The notes beneath the pieces are model-generated. The model saw nothing but the letters and a program-made list of their open reading frames with translations, was not told where the DNA came from and made no database searches. From the NCBI GenBank assembly GCA_030267565.1, contig BRXU01000051.1:248001-312000 (forward strand): 64,000 nucleotides of DNA, written 5' to 3'. The translations under genes and the position numbers were made by a program. Positions 43,581-52,727 of this stretch are shown here, piece by piece. Each line of letters starts with the position of its first letter. Position 1 is the stretch's first letter. The DNA is from Pleodorina starrii. Taxonomy: Eukaryota; Chlorophyta; Chlorophyceae; Chlamydomonadales; Volvocaceae.

Positions 43581-44412
43581 GCTGGAGAAGCGCTATGGCG
43601 AGGTGGTTTGGCGGCTGAGAGTTTGGCGGGATTCCGTACAATGGAACATATCTACGGACCAAAGTCACTTCAGTCACCGATTCGCCCGCTCTCATACGCT
43701 GCGGTTCGCACGCTTGCACATGCGGCGGTTCGGCCACTCGCATACGCTGCGGTCGTCCGCTTGCATACGCTGCGGTTCGCCCGCTTGCATACGCTGCGGT
43801 ACGCCCGCTTGCACACGCCGCGGTTCGCCCACTCGCATACGCCGTCAATCCGGATGCCGCCGCGGGTAACCCAATGCCCGCCGTTGAAGGGCCGCACTCG
43901 CCCGCTGCGTCCTAACATCGGCTCGCTCGCTTGCTGCCCGCGCAACTGGCGCAGAACCACGTGCAACCGTCCCCCGGCGACGGAGACGACCCCGCTCACC
44001 GGCCGCGCACGCACCTCGCGGAGGGCGGCGTGCAAACACGCTCGCGGTCCATGAACCGTGTCCCGCGCCGCGGCGCGCCGCCTGCGGGGATGCCCCGGAA
44101 TCTCGCGCCGATCCTGGAGGAGGCCGGGCCTGCCGCCGCACCAGTCGCCGTCGACGCCGCCGCTGCGCCGGCTCCCGCCGCCGCCCCCGCCGCGCCAGCT
44201 CCCGCCGCCGCCGCCGCGCCAGCTCCTGACGCCGCCGTCGACGCACCAGCCCACGACGCCGCGCCCGCCGCTGTCGCCGCCGCCGACGCGCCAGCCGCCG
44301 CCCCCGGGCAAGCCGCAGTCGCCGTCCCCGCGGTGGCGCCGGCTGACGCCGCGCCGGTCGGACTTGCTGCCGCTGCGGACCAGGCGGCCCCGCTGTCGCC
44401 CCGGCGCTGGCC

Positions 44413-46152
44413 GTGGCCGCCGCCGCGCCTCCCGCCGCGGTTTACCCCGCCGCCGCCGCCAACGCCCTCGCCGCCGCGGCCAGGGCGGCCGCGCCGGCCG
44501 CCGGGGCCGCCGCGCCAGACGCCGCGGCGGGGCCAGCTGCCGTTGCCGCCGCCCCAGTTGCCGGTGACGTGGCCGCCGCCGCCGTGCCAGACGCCCCGGC
44601 CGCCGTCGAACCCTTGGCAGCAGGGCTCTTCCGGGCGGTCGCCGCCGTCGCCCCAGGGCTGTCCGCCCAGGAGATCAGGGACTTCCTCAACCGGGGCCGG
44701 GAGCCCCTCCTGCGCGCCGATCTCGCGACCGCCCTCGACATGTTGGACGGGGGCGCCGGGTCGGGCGGAGCGGGGCGCCGCCCCCCCCCGGTGCACCAGC
44801 TGCCCAACCCGCCGCCGCCCGCCTTCACGCCGGCGCCGATCTCCATCGAAGCCTCCAGCTCGACGACCCTTGCTCCCGCGCCGGTGGTGCCCCGGGCGGT
44901 TACCGGCGACGGACGCTTCGAGAACCCCCGCGCCTCTATCCGGCAAGTCATGGACGACACCTGGGCGATTCCGGCGGGCGCAAAGCCAGCCGACGTGCGC
45001 CGGGCCGCGCGCGTGGTCTTCACTGGCGCCCTCCTCTGGGTCGCCAGGAGGCGGGGCGCGGTCGTCGACGAGCGCTCTCACCCCCAGGTGGCAGCGGCCT
45101 TCCTGGCCGACTTGTGGGACAGCGTTGTCGAGGAACTGCTGCAGCTGCTGTCGCGCGCCTGCGAACCCCTTGGCGTGGCTGATGCCGTGCTCGGCCGCCT
45201 ACGTGGCCGCTTGGCGCAGCGCGGCGCAACGCTTCGCAAGATCGCTGATCAGCTCTCCGCCGCCGCTGACGATTTTGCGGACGACTTCGGCAAGGAAGTG
45301 GCGCACCTGGCATGCGATGACGGCCCTCTCTCCTGGGCCCGCGACGCCCTCAGCCGCACCTCCGCCGCCGACATCGCACCGGCGCCCGGCCGCAACGTTA
45401 CCCTCTGCGGCAACGTCTTGGGACTGCTGGACGTGTACGTGGGTGCCGTAGACGAGGAGTCCCCGCCCTCCGCCGCCGAGCTGCGGACCGTCGGGCCGTG
45501 GCCTGGCCTCGTGTATGTGCACCGTTGGATCGCCGCCGTCCGGGCGGGTGTGCAGCAGGCCCGCCAGGTCGCGGCGAACGGCTTCGCCATCGCCGCGCAG
45601 ATTAACCTGGCTCAGCCCGCGGCCGGTGACCCGCGCCAGCAGCGGCAGCAGTCGCAGCAGCAGCGCGCGGCGCGCGGCAAGCCCTTCGCCGACATCCAGC
45701 CGCCGCCGGCGCCCCCGGCGGAGGGGAAGCCCGCCGCCCTGGTGCTCCCCGACGTCGTGCAGGCGCTGACTGACGCCACGGGCCGCCCCCTGCGGCCGGG
45801 CGAGGCGAGGAACCTCCTGAGGCACATGGGGGCTTGCCTGGACGACGCAGCCGGTCGGTGCTTCCACGACCCTTGCCGCTTCATCCACTACAAGAGGCTG
45901 GCGGACCTGACGGCCGCCGCGCGCGTGACGCTGCGGGAAATCCCGGACTGGAACCGGGAGCCGACGGACAAGAGGAGGCGAGCGGACGGCGTCGGGGGCC
46001 AGCCCGGCCGGGACCGACGTCCCCGGGGCCAGGGTGCGGGGCTGGGAGGCGGAGCGCCGGCCGCGCCGCCTCCCCCGTCGCCGGGCGGTGCGGCGCGGGC
46101 CCACGCGGGCGCTGGCGCGGCCCGCCCGTTTGGACACGGCCAGGTCAGCTGA
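44413..46152 (+). CDS. Gag-like protein with a CCCH zinc finger
   Basis: 579 codons from a GTG at 44413. The true start may be upstream: the adjacent frame from about 44051 begins MNRVPRRGAPPAGMPRNLAP and has the same Ala/Pro-rich composition, so a shift or splice near 44390 would join them. After an Ala-rich leader come helical segments (FLNRGREPLLRADLATALDM; VVEELLQLLSRACEPLG), a Gln-rich linker, and ACLDDAAGRCFHDPCRFIH, a CX7CX4CX3H finger at about 45834-45891. It ends with a basic Arg/Gly tail that may bind RNA and enter the nucleus. Placement before the RT ORF fits a nucleocapsid role. No capsid fold can be asserted by eye. Confidence 0.6.
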   Translation: MAAAAPPAAVYPAAAANALAAAARAAAPAAGAAAPDAAAGPAAVAAAPVAGDVAAAAVPDAPAAVEPLAAGLFRAVAAVAPGLSAQEIRDFLNRGREPLLRADLATALDMLDGGAGSGGAGRRPPPVHQLPNPPPPAFTPAPISIEASSSTTLAPAPVVPRAVTGDGRFENPRASIRQVMDDTWAIPAGAKPADVRRAARVVFTGALLWVARRRGAVVDERSHPQVAAAFLADLWDSVVEELLQLLSRACEPLGVADAVLGRLRGRLAQRGATLRKIADQLSAAADDFADDFGKEVAHLACDDGPLSWARDALSRTSAADIAPAPGRNVTLCGNVLGLLDVYVGAVDEESPPSAAELRTVGPWPGLVYVHRWIAAVRAGVQQARQVAANGFAIAAQINLAQPAAGDPRQQRQQSQQQRAARGKPFADIQPPPAPPAEGKPAALVLPDVVQALTDATGRPLRPGEARNLLRHMGACLDDAAGRCFHDPCRFIHYKRLADLTAAARVTLREIPDWNREPTDKRRRADGVGGQPGRDRRPRGQGAGLGGGAPAAPPPPSPGGAARAHAGAGAARPFGHGQVS

Positions 46153-46410
46153 AAGTAGGACGTGCACAGGCCTGCAGGCCCCGGCGTGGTCGGTTCGGGT
46201 CCTAGGCCTCGAGGGGTAGGCACGCCGCGGACGGAAGAACAGAGGGAGTAGCGCGCGGCTCTTGTGGCCTTGGTGGGCGAGGGGTAGTAGGGCCTGAGGC
46301 GCAGGCGGGTGGCAGCGCATGAGCCCGGCCGGTCGGCGGGGACGTGGCTACGGGCGGACGGACTGACGTTGTGCTGGTGGCCGGTGCAGGCGCCCGCGAC
46401 GCCCGACGGG

Positions 46411-48777
46411 ATGGCGGCGCGCGAGGGCATAGAGGAGACGGCCGTGACGCACGGCTGCTGTGTGGACCCGGCGGCGGACCCGATGGTCCCGCCGCCGGCG
46501 GCAGTGCAACGTGTAATGCCCGAGTCGCATCGCCGCTACGCGCCGCCTCAGCTAGATGTCGCCCGCGCCCGCCAGGAGGCGCTAGACGCGCTCGCAGCCC
46601 TCGACAACCTGTCGCAGCCAGGCAGCGTGGACCTCTCTAGCGACGCGGACTACCTGGCCGACCTGCACGCCCTGCTCCCTGACCCGGACCAGTTCCTCCC
46701 GGGCAGACCCCAGCGGCTAGCCGCCGTGTGGGAGGCCTACTTCCTGCGGGCCTCAGGTGGGTCGCTGTCTGGGCCGCAGAAACTGGCGCTAGGGGTGATT
46801 CGCGACGGCCTCCGCCTCGACTTCGTAAGCCCTGACAGCCCGGGGCAGCAGCTCGCGCCTGACGCAGCAAAGAAGCGCCAATACCTCCACCAAATGCTGC
46901 GCCAGGCGGCTCCCGAACGCGACCCCGCCTCCTTCTTCACGGGTACGGCGCCGCAGCAGGTGCAGTTGCCCAACCACGCCAGCGCGTACCAGCACGCGGA
47001 TTTCGTCCGGGCGGAGTTAGAGAAGTGCGCTGCGGCGGGGGTGATCCGGCCGTGGACCGGGCCGGGGAAGCCCCGCGTCATTAACGGCCTGCTGGTGGTG
47101 GTGGGCGCTAAGCTGCGCTTGTGCCTGAACACCATGTACGTGAACGCCTTCATCGCGTACGTCCGGTTCCTATACGAGCGCCTGCGCGACATGAAGGCGT
47201 ACGTGCGCCCGGGTGACTTCCTTTACGCTACGGACGACAAGTCGGGTTACTGGCAGATTCCCATGCACCCCGACATGTGGACCTACCTGGGCATGGAATG
47301 GGAGAGCCAGATCTGGGTCTGGCCCTTCCTGCCATTCGGACTGGCGCCGGCGTGCCGCATCTACACGGTCATCAAGCAGGAGGTGTACCGCCCGATCCGG
47401 GAGCGGGGCGTCCGCATGTCGTCCCTCATCGACGATCAGTCGGGGGCCGCCGAGTCGGAGCCGAAAGCCAAGTTCCAGTGCCGACAGGTCGTGCGCATCT
47501 GCGCGGCACTCGGCTTTACCCTCAGCATCGGCAAATGCCAGTTCCTGCCGCGCCCCACGGTGCGCTTCCTCGGCTTCATCGTGGACGCGCCGGCGCAGGC
47601 GTTCCGGGTGCCCCAGGAGAAGATCGACGCCCTGGCCGCGTTGGTACAGCAGCTCAGCGTGCAGGCTGCGGTGACAGCGCGGGAGCTGGCACGGCTGGTT
47701 GGCAAAATGGTGGCCATGAGCCCGGCGGTCGGACCGGCTCCGCTGCACAGCCGCCTGATCGCTCGGGCGCTCAAGGGCCACGGCGGCTGGGACGAGGCCC
47801 TCCCGGACACGTCCCAGGCCCTGCAAGAGGCACGCCGGTTTCTGGAGGTGCTCGAGCGCTGCAACGGCCGCGCGCGTTGGCACAAGGGGCCGGCGGTGCT
47901 CATTCAGGTGGTCGGCGACGCCTCGGAATCCGCTTACGCCGCCTTCCTGCCCAACGGGGAGCTCGGGGGGCAGGTGATGCGCATCCCGTTCTCCCCAGAG
48001 GAGCGGGCCCGCATGCTGGGCAACCGCTTCAGCAGCACCGAGCGGGAGATCCGCACGGTGTCCCACACGGTGGGCTGGCTGCAGCAGCTGGCCCTGGCCC
48101 TGGTACAGCACCGACGCCTGCAGTACTTCACGGACAGCCAGGCTTCCGGCTTCTGCATCCTGGGCATGAAGGGGGCCAACGAATGCCTGCTGGCAGTCGC
48201 GGACGTTTACCGCCGCTGCGCGGAGTCCGACACTGAGATCGAGGTGGTCTGGCGCCCCCGCACCGACGTGCAGCAGCGGTACGCGGACGCGCTCAGCAAG
48301 TACACGGACCCCACGCAGTGGCTCCTGCGGGCGGAGGTGTACGACTGGCTGCTCTGCCGGCCGGAGCTGCAGGGCCGCAGCCCGGCTTTCGACCTCTTTG
48401 CGGACGAGTTCTCCACCAAGGTGGCGGGCTACTTCTTCTCCCCCCACTGGAGCCCCTCCACGCGCGGGGTTGACGCGCTGGCGCAGTCCTGGGCGGGCCT
48501 GAGAGCAGGCGGGCAGCCGCTGCTGTACTGTTACCCGCCGTTCGGTCTGCTGGGCCCGGTCATCCGGAAAATCGCGGACGAGCGGGTGGACGTGCTGCTG
48601 ATCGCCCCGGTTTGGCCCCGACCGTGGCGGGCCATGCTCCTCAGCCTGCCGGTCCGGCAGCGGTGGGTCCTCGCGCAGGAGCGCCCCTGCATCCCGGGGC
48701 CCCAGGCGCCGGGTGGGGAGGTGCGCGTCCGGGCCTCGCTTCCGTACAAGCTGGAGGCCGTTTACATTGCGTGGTAG
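46411..48777 (+). CDS. Reverse transcriptase-RNase H of the YR retrotransposon
   Basis: The frame is open from 46309; the first ATG is 46411 (MAAREGIEETAVTH), giving 788 residues. An AG lies just before gcgcccgcgac at about 46390, so a spliced start is possible. RT signatures: PRVINGLLVVVGAKLRLCLN, YATDDKSGYWQIPMHPD, PFLPFGLAPACRIYTVIKQ, the active site LIDD (Asp codons near 47431-47436) and TLSIGKCQF, PTVRFLGFIVD. RNase H follows with VVGDASESAYAAFLPNG, FSSTEREIRTVSHTVGWL, YFTDSQASG and RYADALSK, the DIRS-type arrangement. The order Gag-RT-RH on one strand and recombinase on the other matches Kangaroo. No protease or integrase is present. Confidence 0.9.
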   Translation: MAAREGIEETAVTHGCCVDPAADPMVPPPAAVQRVMPESHRRYAPPQLDVARARQEALDALAALDNLSQPGSVDLSSDADYLADLHALLPDPDQFLPGRPQRLAAVWEAYFLRASGGSLSGPQKLALGVIRDGLRLDFVSPDSPGQQLAPDAAKKRQYLHQMLRQAAPERDPASFFTGTAPQQVQLPNHASAYQHADFVRAELEKCAAAGVIRPWTGPGKPRVINGLLVVVGAKLRLCLNTMYVNAFIAYVRFLYERLRDMKAYVRPGDFLYATDDKSGYWQIPMHPDMWTYLGMEWESQIWVWPFLPFGLAPACRIYTVIKQEVYRPIRERGVRMSSLIDDQSGAAESEPKAKFQCRQVVRICAALGFTLSIGKCQFLPRPTVRFLGFIVDAPAQAFRVPQEKIDALAALVQQLSVQAAVTARELARLVGKMVAMSPAVGPAPLHSRLIARALKGHGGWDEALPDTSQALQEARRFLEVLERCNGRARWHKGPAVLIQVVGDASESAYAAFLPNGELGGQVMRIPFSPEERARMLGNRFSSTEREIRTVSHTVGWLQQLALALVQHRRLQYFTDSQASGFCILGMKGANECLLAVADVYRRCAESDTEIEVVWRPRTDVQQRYADALSKYTDPTQWLLRAEVYDWLLCRPELQGRSPAFDLFADEFSTKVAGYFFSPHWSPSTRGVDALAQSWAGLRAGGQPLLYCYPPFGLLGPVIRKIADERVDVLLIAPVWPRPWRAMLLSLPVRQRWVLAQERPCIPGPQAPGGEVRVRASLPYKLEAVYIAW

Positions 48778-49269
48778 GTGCCGGGCGCCCTCCCGGGGGA
48801 AGGGAGTAGGGCTGCGACGCCAACGCGCCCTGACTCGCGTGACCTCGCCCACCCGTGCCACGCGGCGCCGGCATTGCCCTCGCAGGTGACCCCATGTTCG
48901 CCCCAGGCCACGCGCGACGGTTTCCGGCGCCCGCCGGCGAGCCCGGTGTCGCCGGCGTCGCGCCCAGTCGTGCTCTGGCTGGCCCGGGACGGGGCCGGGT
49001 GGGAGGTCGCGAGACCCCGTGGGGACGACAGCGGGCAGCCCATGTGGCGCCCCTACACCTACGCACCGGTACTCGCCGCCCTGCACCACACGGAGCGAGA
49101 GGTCGCGGTCCTGACCTGGGACGGCTATCTGATGGCGGCTTACCCGGAAGAGACCGAGGAGTGCCTGCCAACCCGGCTAGCCGGTGCCCCCGAAATGGCG
49201 CACCCCTGGGTACCGATGGCGCGCGTGCACAGCAATGATCGGGTGGCGTTTGAGGCACTGATGTTTTGA
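48778..49269 (+). CDS. Extra small ORF after RT-RNase H
   Basis: The frame opens directly after the RT stop and ends TGA at 49267-49269. The second half is natural-looking: PVVLWLARDGAGWEVARPRG, YTYAPVLAALHHTEREVAVL, TWDGYLMAAYPEETEECLPT. It has no ATG near its start. A GTAGGT donor overlaps the RT stop and CTCGCAG occurs at about 48880-48886, so it may be spliced onto the RT protein and remove the stop. No known domain was recognised. Confidence 0.45.
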   Translation: MPGALPGEGSRAATPTRPDSRDLAHPCHAAPALPSQVTPCSPQATRDGFRRPPASPVSPASRPVVLWLARDGAGWEVARPRGDDSGQPMWRPYTYAPVLAALHHTEREVAVLTWDGYLMAAYPEETEECLPTRLAGAPEMAHPWVPMARVHSNDRVAFEALMF

Positions 49270-49561
49270 CGGGCTCCGGCCGGTAGGGACAGGGGGGGTG
49301 GCAGTGCTGATGCGCGTGACGGAGCGTACGGCGGTCGGGTCCCATGGGCGTTCAAAGACCCGTACGAGAGTGAGCGAGGGAGCGCGGTGGCACAGCGACG
49401 CGGGGCGCGCGTCAGCTGTGCCACCGTGCAGGGAGTCGGACGGCCGAGCAGGTTCCGGAGGTGTACCAGCAGGGCTCGTAGGTCTATTCGGGAAGGCGGG
49501 AAGGCTGTCCGCTAAGGCGAGTTCGTCTGGGGGTGTCCGAGACGCTAAGGCGAGGTGGTTT

Positions 49562-49686
49562 GGGCGAGGAGATGCAGCACGGTTACAGGAATCGTAACTG
49601 TAAGCGGTGGTTGCAGAAACTCCGAGTCCTGACACACCCAGACAAAGACAGCCCTTGTACTGCGTACTGCGCTTGCACTCCGGCAA
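49562..49686 (+). repeat. Split direct repeat B1
   Basis: 125 bp, matching 51574-51698, and only 5 bp from A2. Confidence 0.92.
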
Positions 49687-49691
49687 TTGTG

Positions 49692-49829
49692 ATTCCCGAA
49701 GTGCTCGTACAACTGAAGACAGTTGGCGCCGTACGCGGCAGGCCATGGTTTCACATAAGACATCTCCGCAGAAACCGACTCAGTCCCTTGCGCAGCCGGT
49801 CAGGCTAAATTATCTCTGTTCGCGCACTC
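49692..49829 (+). repeat. Split direct repeat A2
   Basis: 138 bp, matching A1 at 41302-41439. Confidence 0.92.
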
Positions 49830-49956
49830 CCTCCCACCCACCCGTGCGCCCGCCTGCCCGGCCCGGTAGCGACGCACCCTTCACACAGACCAGCAGCGCC
49901 CGCCCCAGCCACATACCCCTATACACCACTACCAGCCAGGGCGCAGCAAGGCAGCC

Positions 49957-50973
49957 TCAACCCTTGGACCCGTCCGAGGTGACCCCCGGCGCCGCCACTG
50001 GGAGGTGCCGCAGGGGGTCCAAGTACCGCTGCAGGGTGGCGGTCTGGCGCATCTGACCGCGGGCTAGCATGGCGGCGGTCTCCGCCCCGTTCGCCTCCAT
50101 GTGCTGCAGAGTACCCCGGCGGAAGCTGTGGCAGGTCTCCCCGCCGTACAGACCGGCCTGCTGCAGATGCTGCCGCAAGCGGTAGGTCAGCCCTGAGCTC
50201 CCAAGAGGCGCCTCACGAAAACCGGTGTGGTCGGCCCGCAGCGGCCGGAACAGGTAGCCGGTGAGCCCACTGCCTGGGGGCGCACCGGGGGCCCCACAGG
50301 CCTGCATGTACTCCGCCAGGGCTCGCACCAGGCACATCTCCGGTGCGGCGTTGGGCTCCAGCATCACCGGCGGCGCACGCACCCCCTGGTACGTCTTGGT
50401 GCCCAGCTGCGACAGCAACAACCGGAACCCGTCAGGGTACCCACCGAGGCCCCCGGGCAGGGGCAGGGGAAACCCACCGTAGGCCCGCTGGGGGTTCCGG
50501 GGGTCTCGGAAATCGGTCAGCTGCAGCTTCCCGCAGTCGTGACCCCGCGTGGCCGTCTCCCACATAAGGAGGAAACAGACCAGGTCACGTAAGAGCAGCA
50601 GCCGCGTCACCGCGACAGCCAGGCGGATCTGCCCGCGCAGATAGTGGATGAGCCGCCGATATTTGGCGTAGGTCAGGGGCACGGCGGACACCTCCTCCTC
50701 ACCGATGGCCCCGCGGGTGAGCCCCCGTCGGTAGAGCTGCACGTCAACGGAGTGGCAGGGGTTCCCCGTGCACGACAGCTCGTCGTACGTGTCCCCACGC
50801 CCCAGGTGGCAGAGCTGGGTCGACAGGTGGGACAGCTGCCCCAAGGTGCTCTTCGCGCGCGCCGGCTGCCCGTAACGTCCGTGCCGCGGCACCCAGTGTA
50901 GGGTGATGTACACCAGCACTTGCTCGACGGTACAGGTCAGGGCGGTATGCCCTCCCCGTACTGCACCAGCCAT
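49957..50973 (-). CDS. Tyrosine recombinase of the YR retrotransposon
   Basis: An ATG at 50973 gives 338 residues. Catalytic motifs of the tyrosine-recombinase family are present: Arg in WETATRGHDCGKL (codon at about 50545-50547), CHSFRRG (His-x-x-Arg, about 50112-50132) and LQRYLDP (nucleophile Tyr codon at 50023-50025). It would insert the circular cDNA of the element. The N-terminal domain seems split: an overlapping frame at about 50930-51110 reads RKQEAALRDLVEWLVQYGEG and stops at TGA just where this frame continues LTCTVEQVLVYITLHWVPRH. One base change would join them, so this copy may be slightly damaged or use a shift. The minus-strand orientation is opposite to RT. Confidence 0.85.
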   Translation of the reverse strand: MAGAVRGGHTALTCTVEQVLVYITLHWVPRHGRYGQPARAKSTLGQLSHLSTQLCHLGRGDTYDELSCTGNPCHSVDVQLYRRGLTRGAIGEEEVSAVPLTYAKYRRLIHYLRGQIRLAVAVTRLLLLRDLVCFLLMWETATRGHDCGKLQLTDFRDPRNPQRAYGGFPLPLPGGLGGYPDGFRLLLSQLGTKTYQGVRAPPVMLEPNAAPEMCLVRALAEYMQACGAPGAPPGSGLTGYLFRPLRADHTGFREAPLGSSGLTYRLRQHLQQAGLYGGETCHSFRRGTLQHMEANGAETAAMLARGQMRQTATLQRYLDPLRHLPVAAPGVTSDGSKG

Positions 50974-51573
50974 TCGACAAGATCCCGGAGCGCCGCCTCC
51001 TGCTTACGCCTCGTATTTGGCGCATGCGCCTGCTGCTGCACCTCGCGCACGCGCGACAAGCCGGCGCGGATGTAAGCATCGACCTCCACGGGGGGCCGCG
51101 GCCCAGCTTGCGTGGCCGCGGCGGGTGTGGCACGCCCGATGCGCAGGTCGCGCAGAGTAGGGCGCGGAGCCCCCTGCGTTCAACGTGACCGAGCCCGCAT
51201 GGATTGTCACTTCATTCACCCAGAGGATGAAGCAGTGCCTAACGCTCACCGCAGTGACCGGAAGAGGCTCCGGTCCCGCAGCCGGTGCCGGCGCCCCTCG
51301 CAGAGCTATCAGCCCAGCTAACAGGCTGGGTAAATCCATGCCCGTGCGCCGCGGGGCTTACGCGTCCGGCGACGGAGCGCAAGGCGCTCACCGGGGACGT
51401 ACCGGCGTCGCGACCATCTGATCGTAAGATTCTTTCTTATGGTGCTATTTGGAAAAATCGCAAATACCAGCCGACTAACCGACAGCGGGCGCGCTGTGCG
51501 ATTCTCAGCTTGCATGTTACGGCGTACGGCCGGGGTAAAAGTGTGGTCGCAGTGCTACGAGGCTCAATTTTCG

Positions 51574-51698
51574 GGGCGAGGAGATGCAGCACGGTTACAG
51601 GAATCGTAACTGTAAGCGGTGGTTGCAGAAACTCCGAGTCCTGACACACCCAGACAAAGACAGCCCTTGTACTGCGTACTGCGCTTGCACTCCGGCAA
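51574..51698 (+). repeat. Split direct repeat B2
   Basis: 125 bp, matching B1; right end of the element. Confidence 0.92.
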
Positions 51699-51941
51699 CT
51701 ATGGCTTTCCCAGCCGTAACTATCGCTAGCCGTAACTATCGCTAGTCATGTACCTATGCGCTACGCCAAACTAAGCTTGCTCTTTCTTCTCTTCCCTTCT
51801 GCTGCAGGATAGGTGCTGGAGCGAGGCGTCGCAACGCGCCACCTCACGAGCCAGCGCACCACCGATCGGTGGCATCAGCAGCTGGTGGCATCAGCAGCAG
51901 CCGGCGGCTGCCGGTAGTGGCGGAGGCAGGCACTCCACCGT

Positions 51942-52203
51942 ATGCCCCCGTCCCCGCCTCCACCCCGCCCGCCCTCGTCTTCCCCCAACGCCTACCTCAT
52001 CGACGGTTTCCCCTTCTCGTCCTGTACGGCACGTGATGTTCATTTCCGCTGTACCGCATGGCGTCCCCCGTGCGTGGGGCCGGTCAACACCACATCCGTC
52101 GACTCCTCCTTCTGTTTCCGTGTGGCAGCCGTGGCCGGCAGCACGGGCGAATTGGGCGGGGGTCGGTGCTGGCCCCTGCTCAAGGCCCGCCGCGTCAAGT
52201 AAG
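51942..52203 (+). pseudogene. Truncated pherophorin domain
   Basis: A Pro/Ser stretch runs into GFPFSSCTARDVHF and SSFCFRVAAVAG, paralogous to FPFSSCKMRDV and YCFRIAAVEA of the 20.8-24-kb gene. The frame stops at TAA 52200-52202, at the start of a large inverted duplication. The start is not resolved: an AG lies at about 51807 and the YR element ends at 51698. Only the first half of one pherophorin domain remains. Confidence 0.65.
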
Positions 52204-52727
52204 GCCTGCCAGCGCCGTAGCGTTCAACAACCACCGGTAACTAACGAGGTGACGTGCTGCCCGCCGGCGAGCGAGGCGGCGCTTGAATAGGCAGACACGT
52301 GGGTGCCGTACATACACGGATATTGCTCCATCCTTCCATTCCCCTTGGCGGTGGGGAACGGAAACACGGCCTGGACGTTGGCATGGTGCAGTTGCGCATC
52401 GTAACTAAAAGTGATGACGCACGGCGGGGGGGGGGGGCGTTTCGTTGTATCTCAAAAGGAAAGGGACGCTGAGATACAACGAAACGCCCCCCTCGGCCGT
52501 GCGTCACCACCTCTAGATACGATACGCAACTGCACCATGCCAATGGCCAGGCCGCGTTTCCGTTCCCCACCGCCAAGCCCCAACCGACCGGATGGAGCAA
52601 TATCCGTGTATGTACGGCACTCACGTGTCTGCCTATCCAAGCGCCGCCTCGCTCGCCGGCGGGCAGCACGTCACCTCGTTAGTTGTTGAACGCTACGGCG
52701 GCGCTGGTGGGCCTTACTTGACGCGGT
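52190..52727. repeat. Large inverted duplication, about 260-bp arms
   Basis: Both arms run from ccgcgtcaagtaaggcc to a centre near 52462, with a loop of about 14 bp and mismatches spread along the stem. The left arm contains the stop codon of the pherophorin fragment. The right arm ends in tandem fragments of ggccttacttgacgcggta up to about 52800. The transcript would be a hairpin of over 500 nt. Confidence 0.92.

Larger units (their letters stand above)
41302..51698 (+). mobile_element. Kangaroo/PAT-like tyrosine-recombinase retrotransposon with split direct repeats
   Basis: Terminal sequences follow the order A1-genes-B1-A2-recombinase-B2. A1 is 41302-41439 and A2 49692-49829 (138 bp); B1 is 49562-49686 and B2 51574-51698 (125 bp). 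This split-direct-repeat layout, with no integrase or protease but a tyrosine recombinase, defines the PAT/Ngaro-type YR retrotransposons. The recombinase lies on the minus strand, as described for Kangaroo of Volvox. Near-identity of the repeat pairs suggests recent insertion, although some frames appear shifted. The element also holds a long 22-bp satellite. Confidence 0.9.

Noticed and set aside
41842..44054. Very long ORFs of 550-730 codons on both strands
   Set aside because: They are produced by the 22-bp satellite, which has no stops in any frame and a 22-residue period.
47170..49089. Minus-strand 639-codon ORF across the RT gene
   Set aside because: Shadow of the RT-RNase H frame; His/Arg-rich composition is typical of a reverse GC-rich reading.
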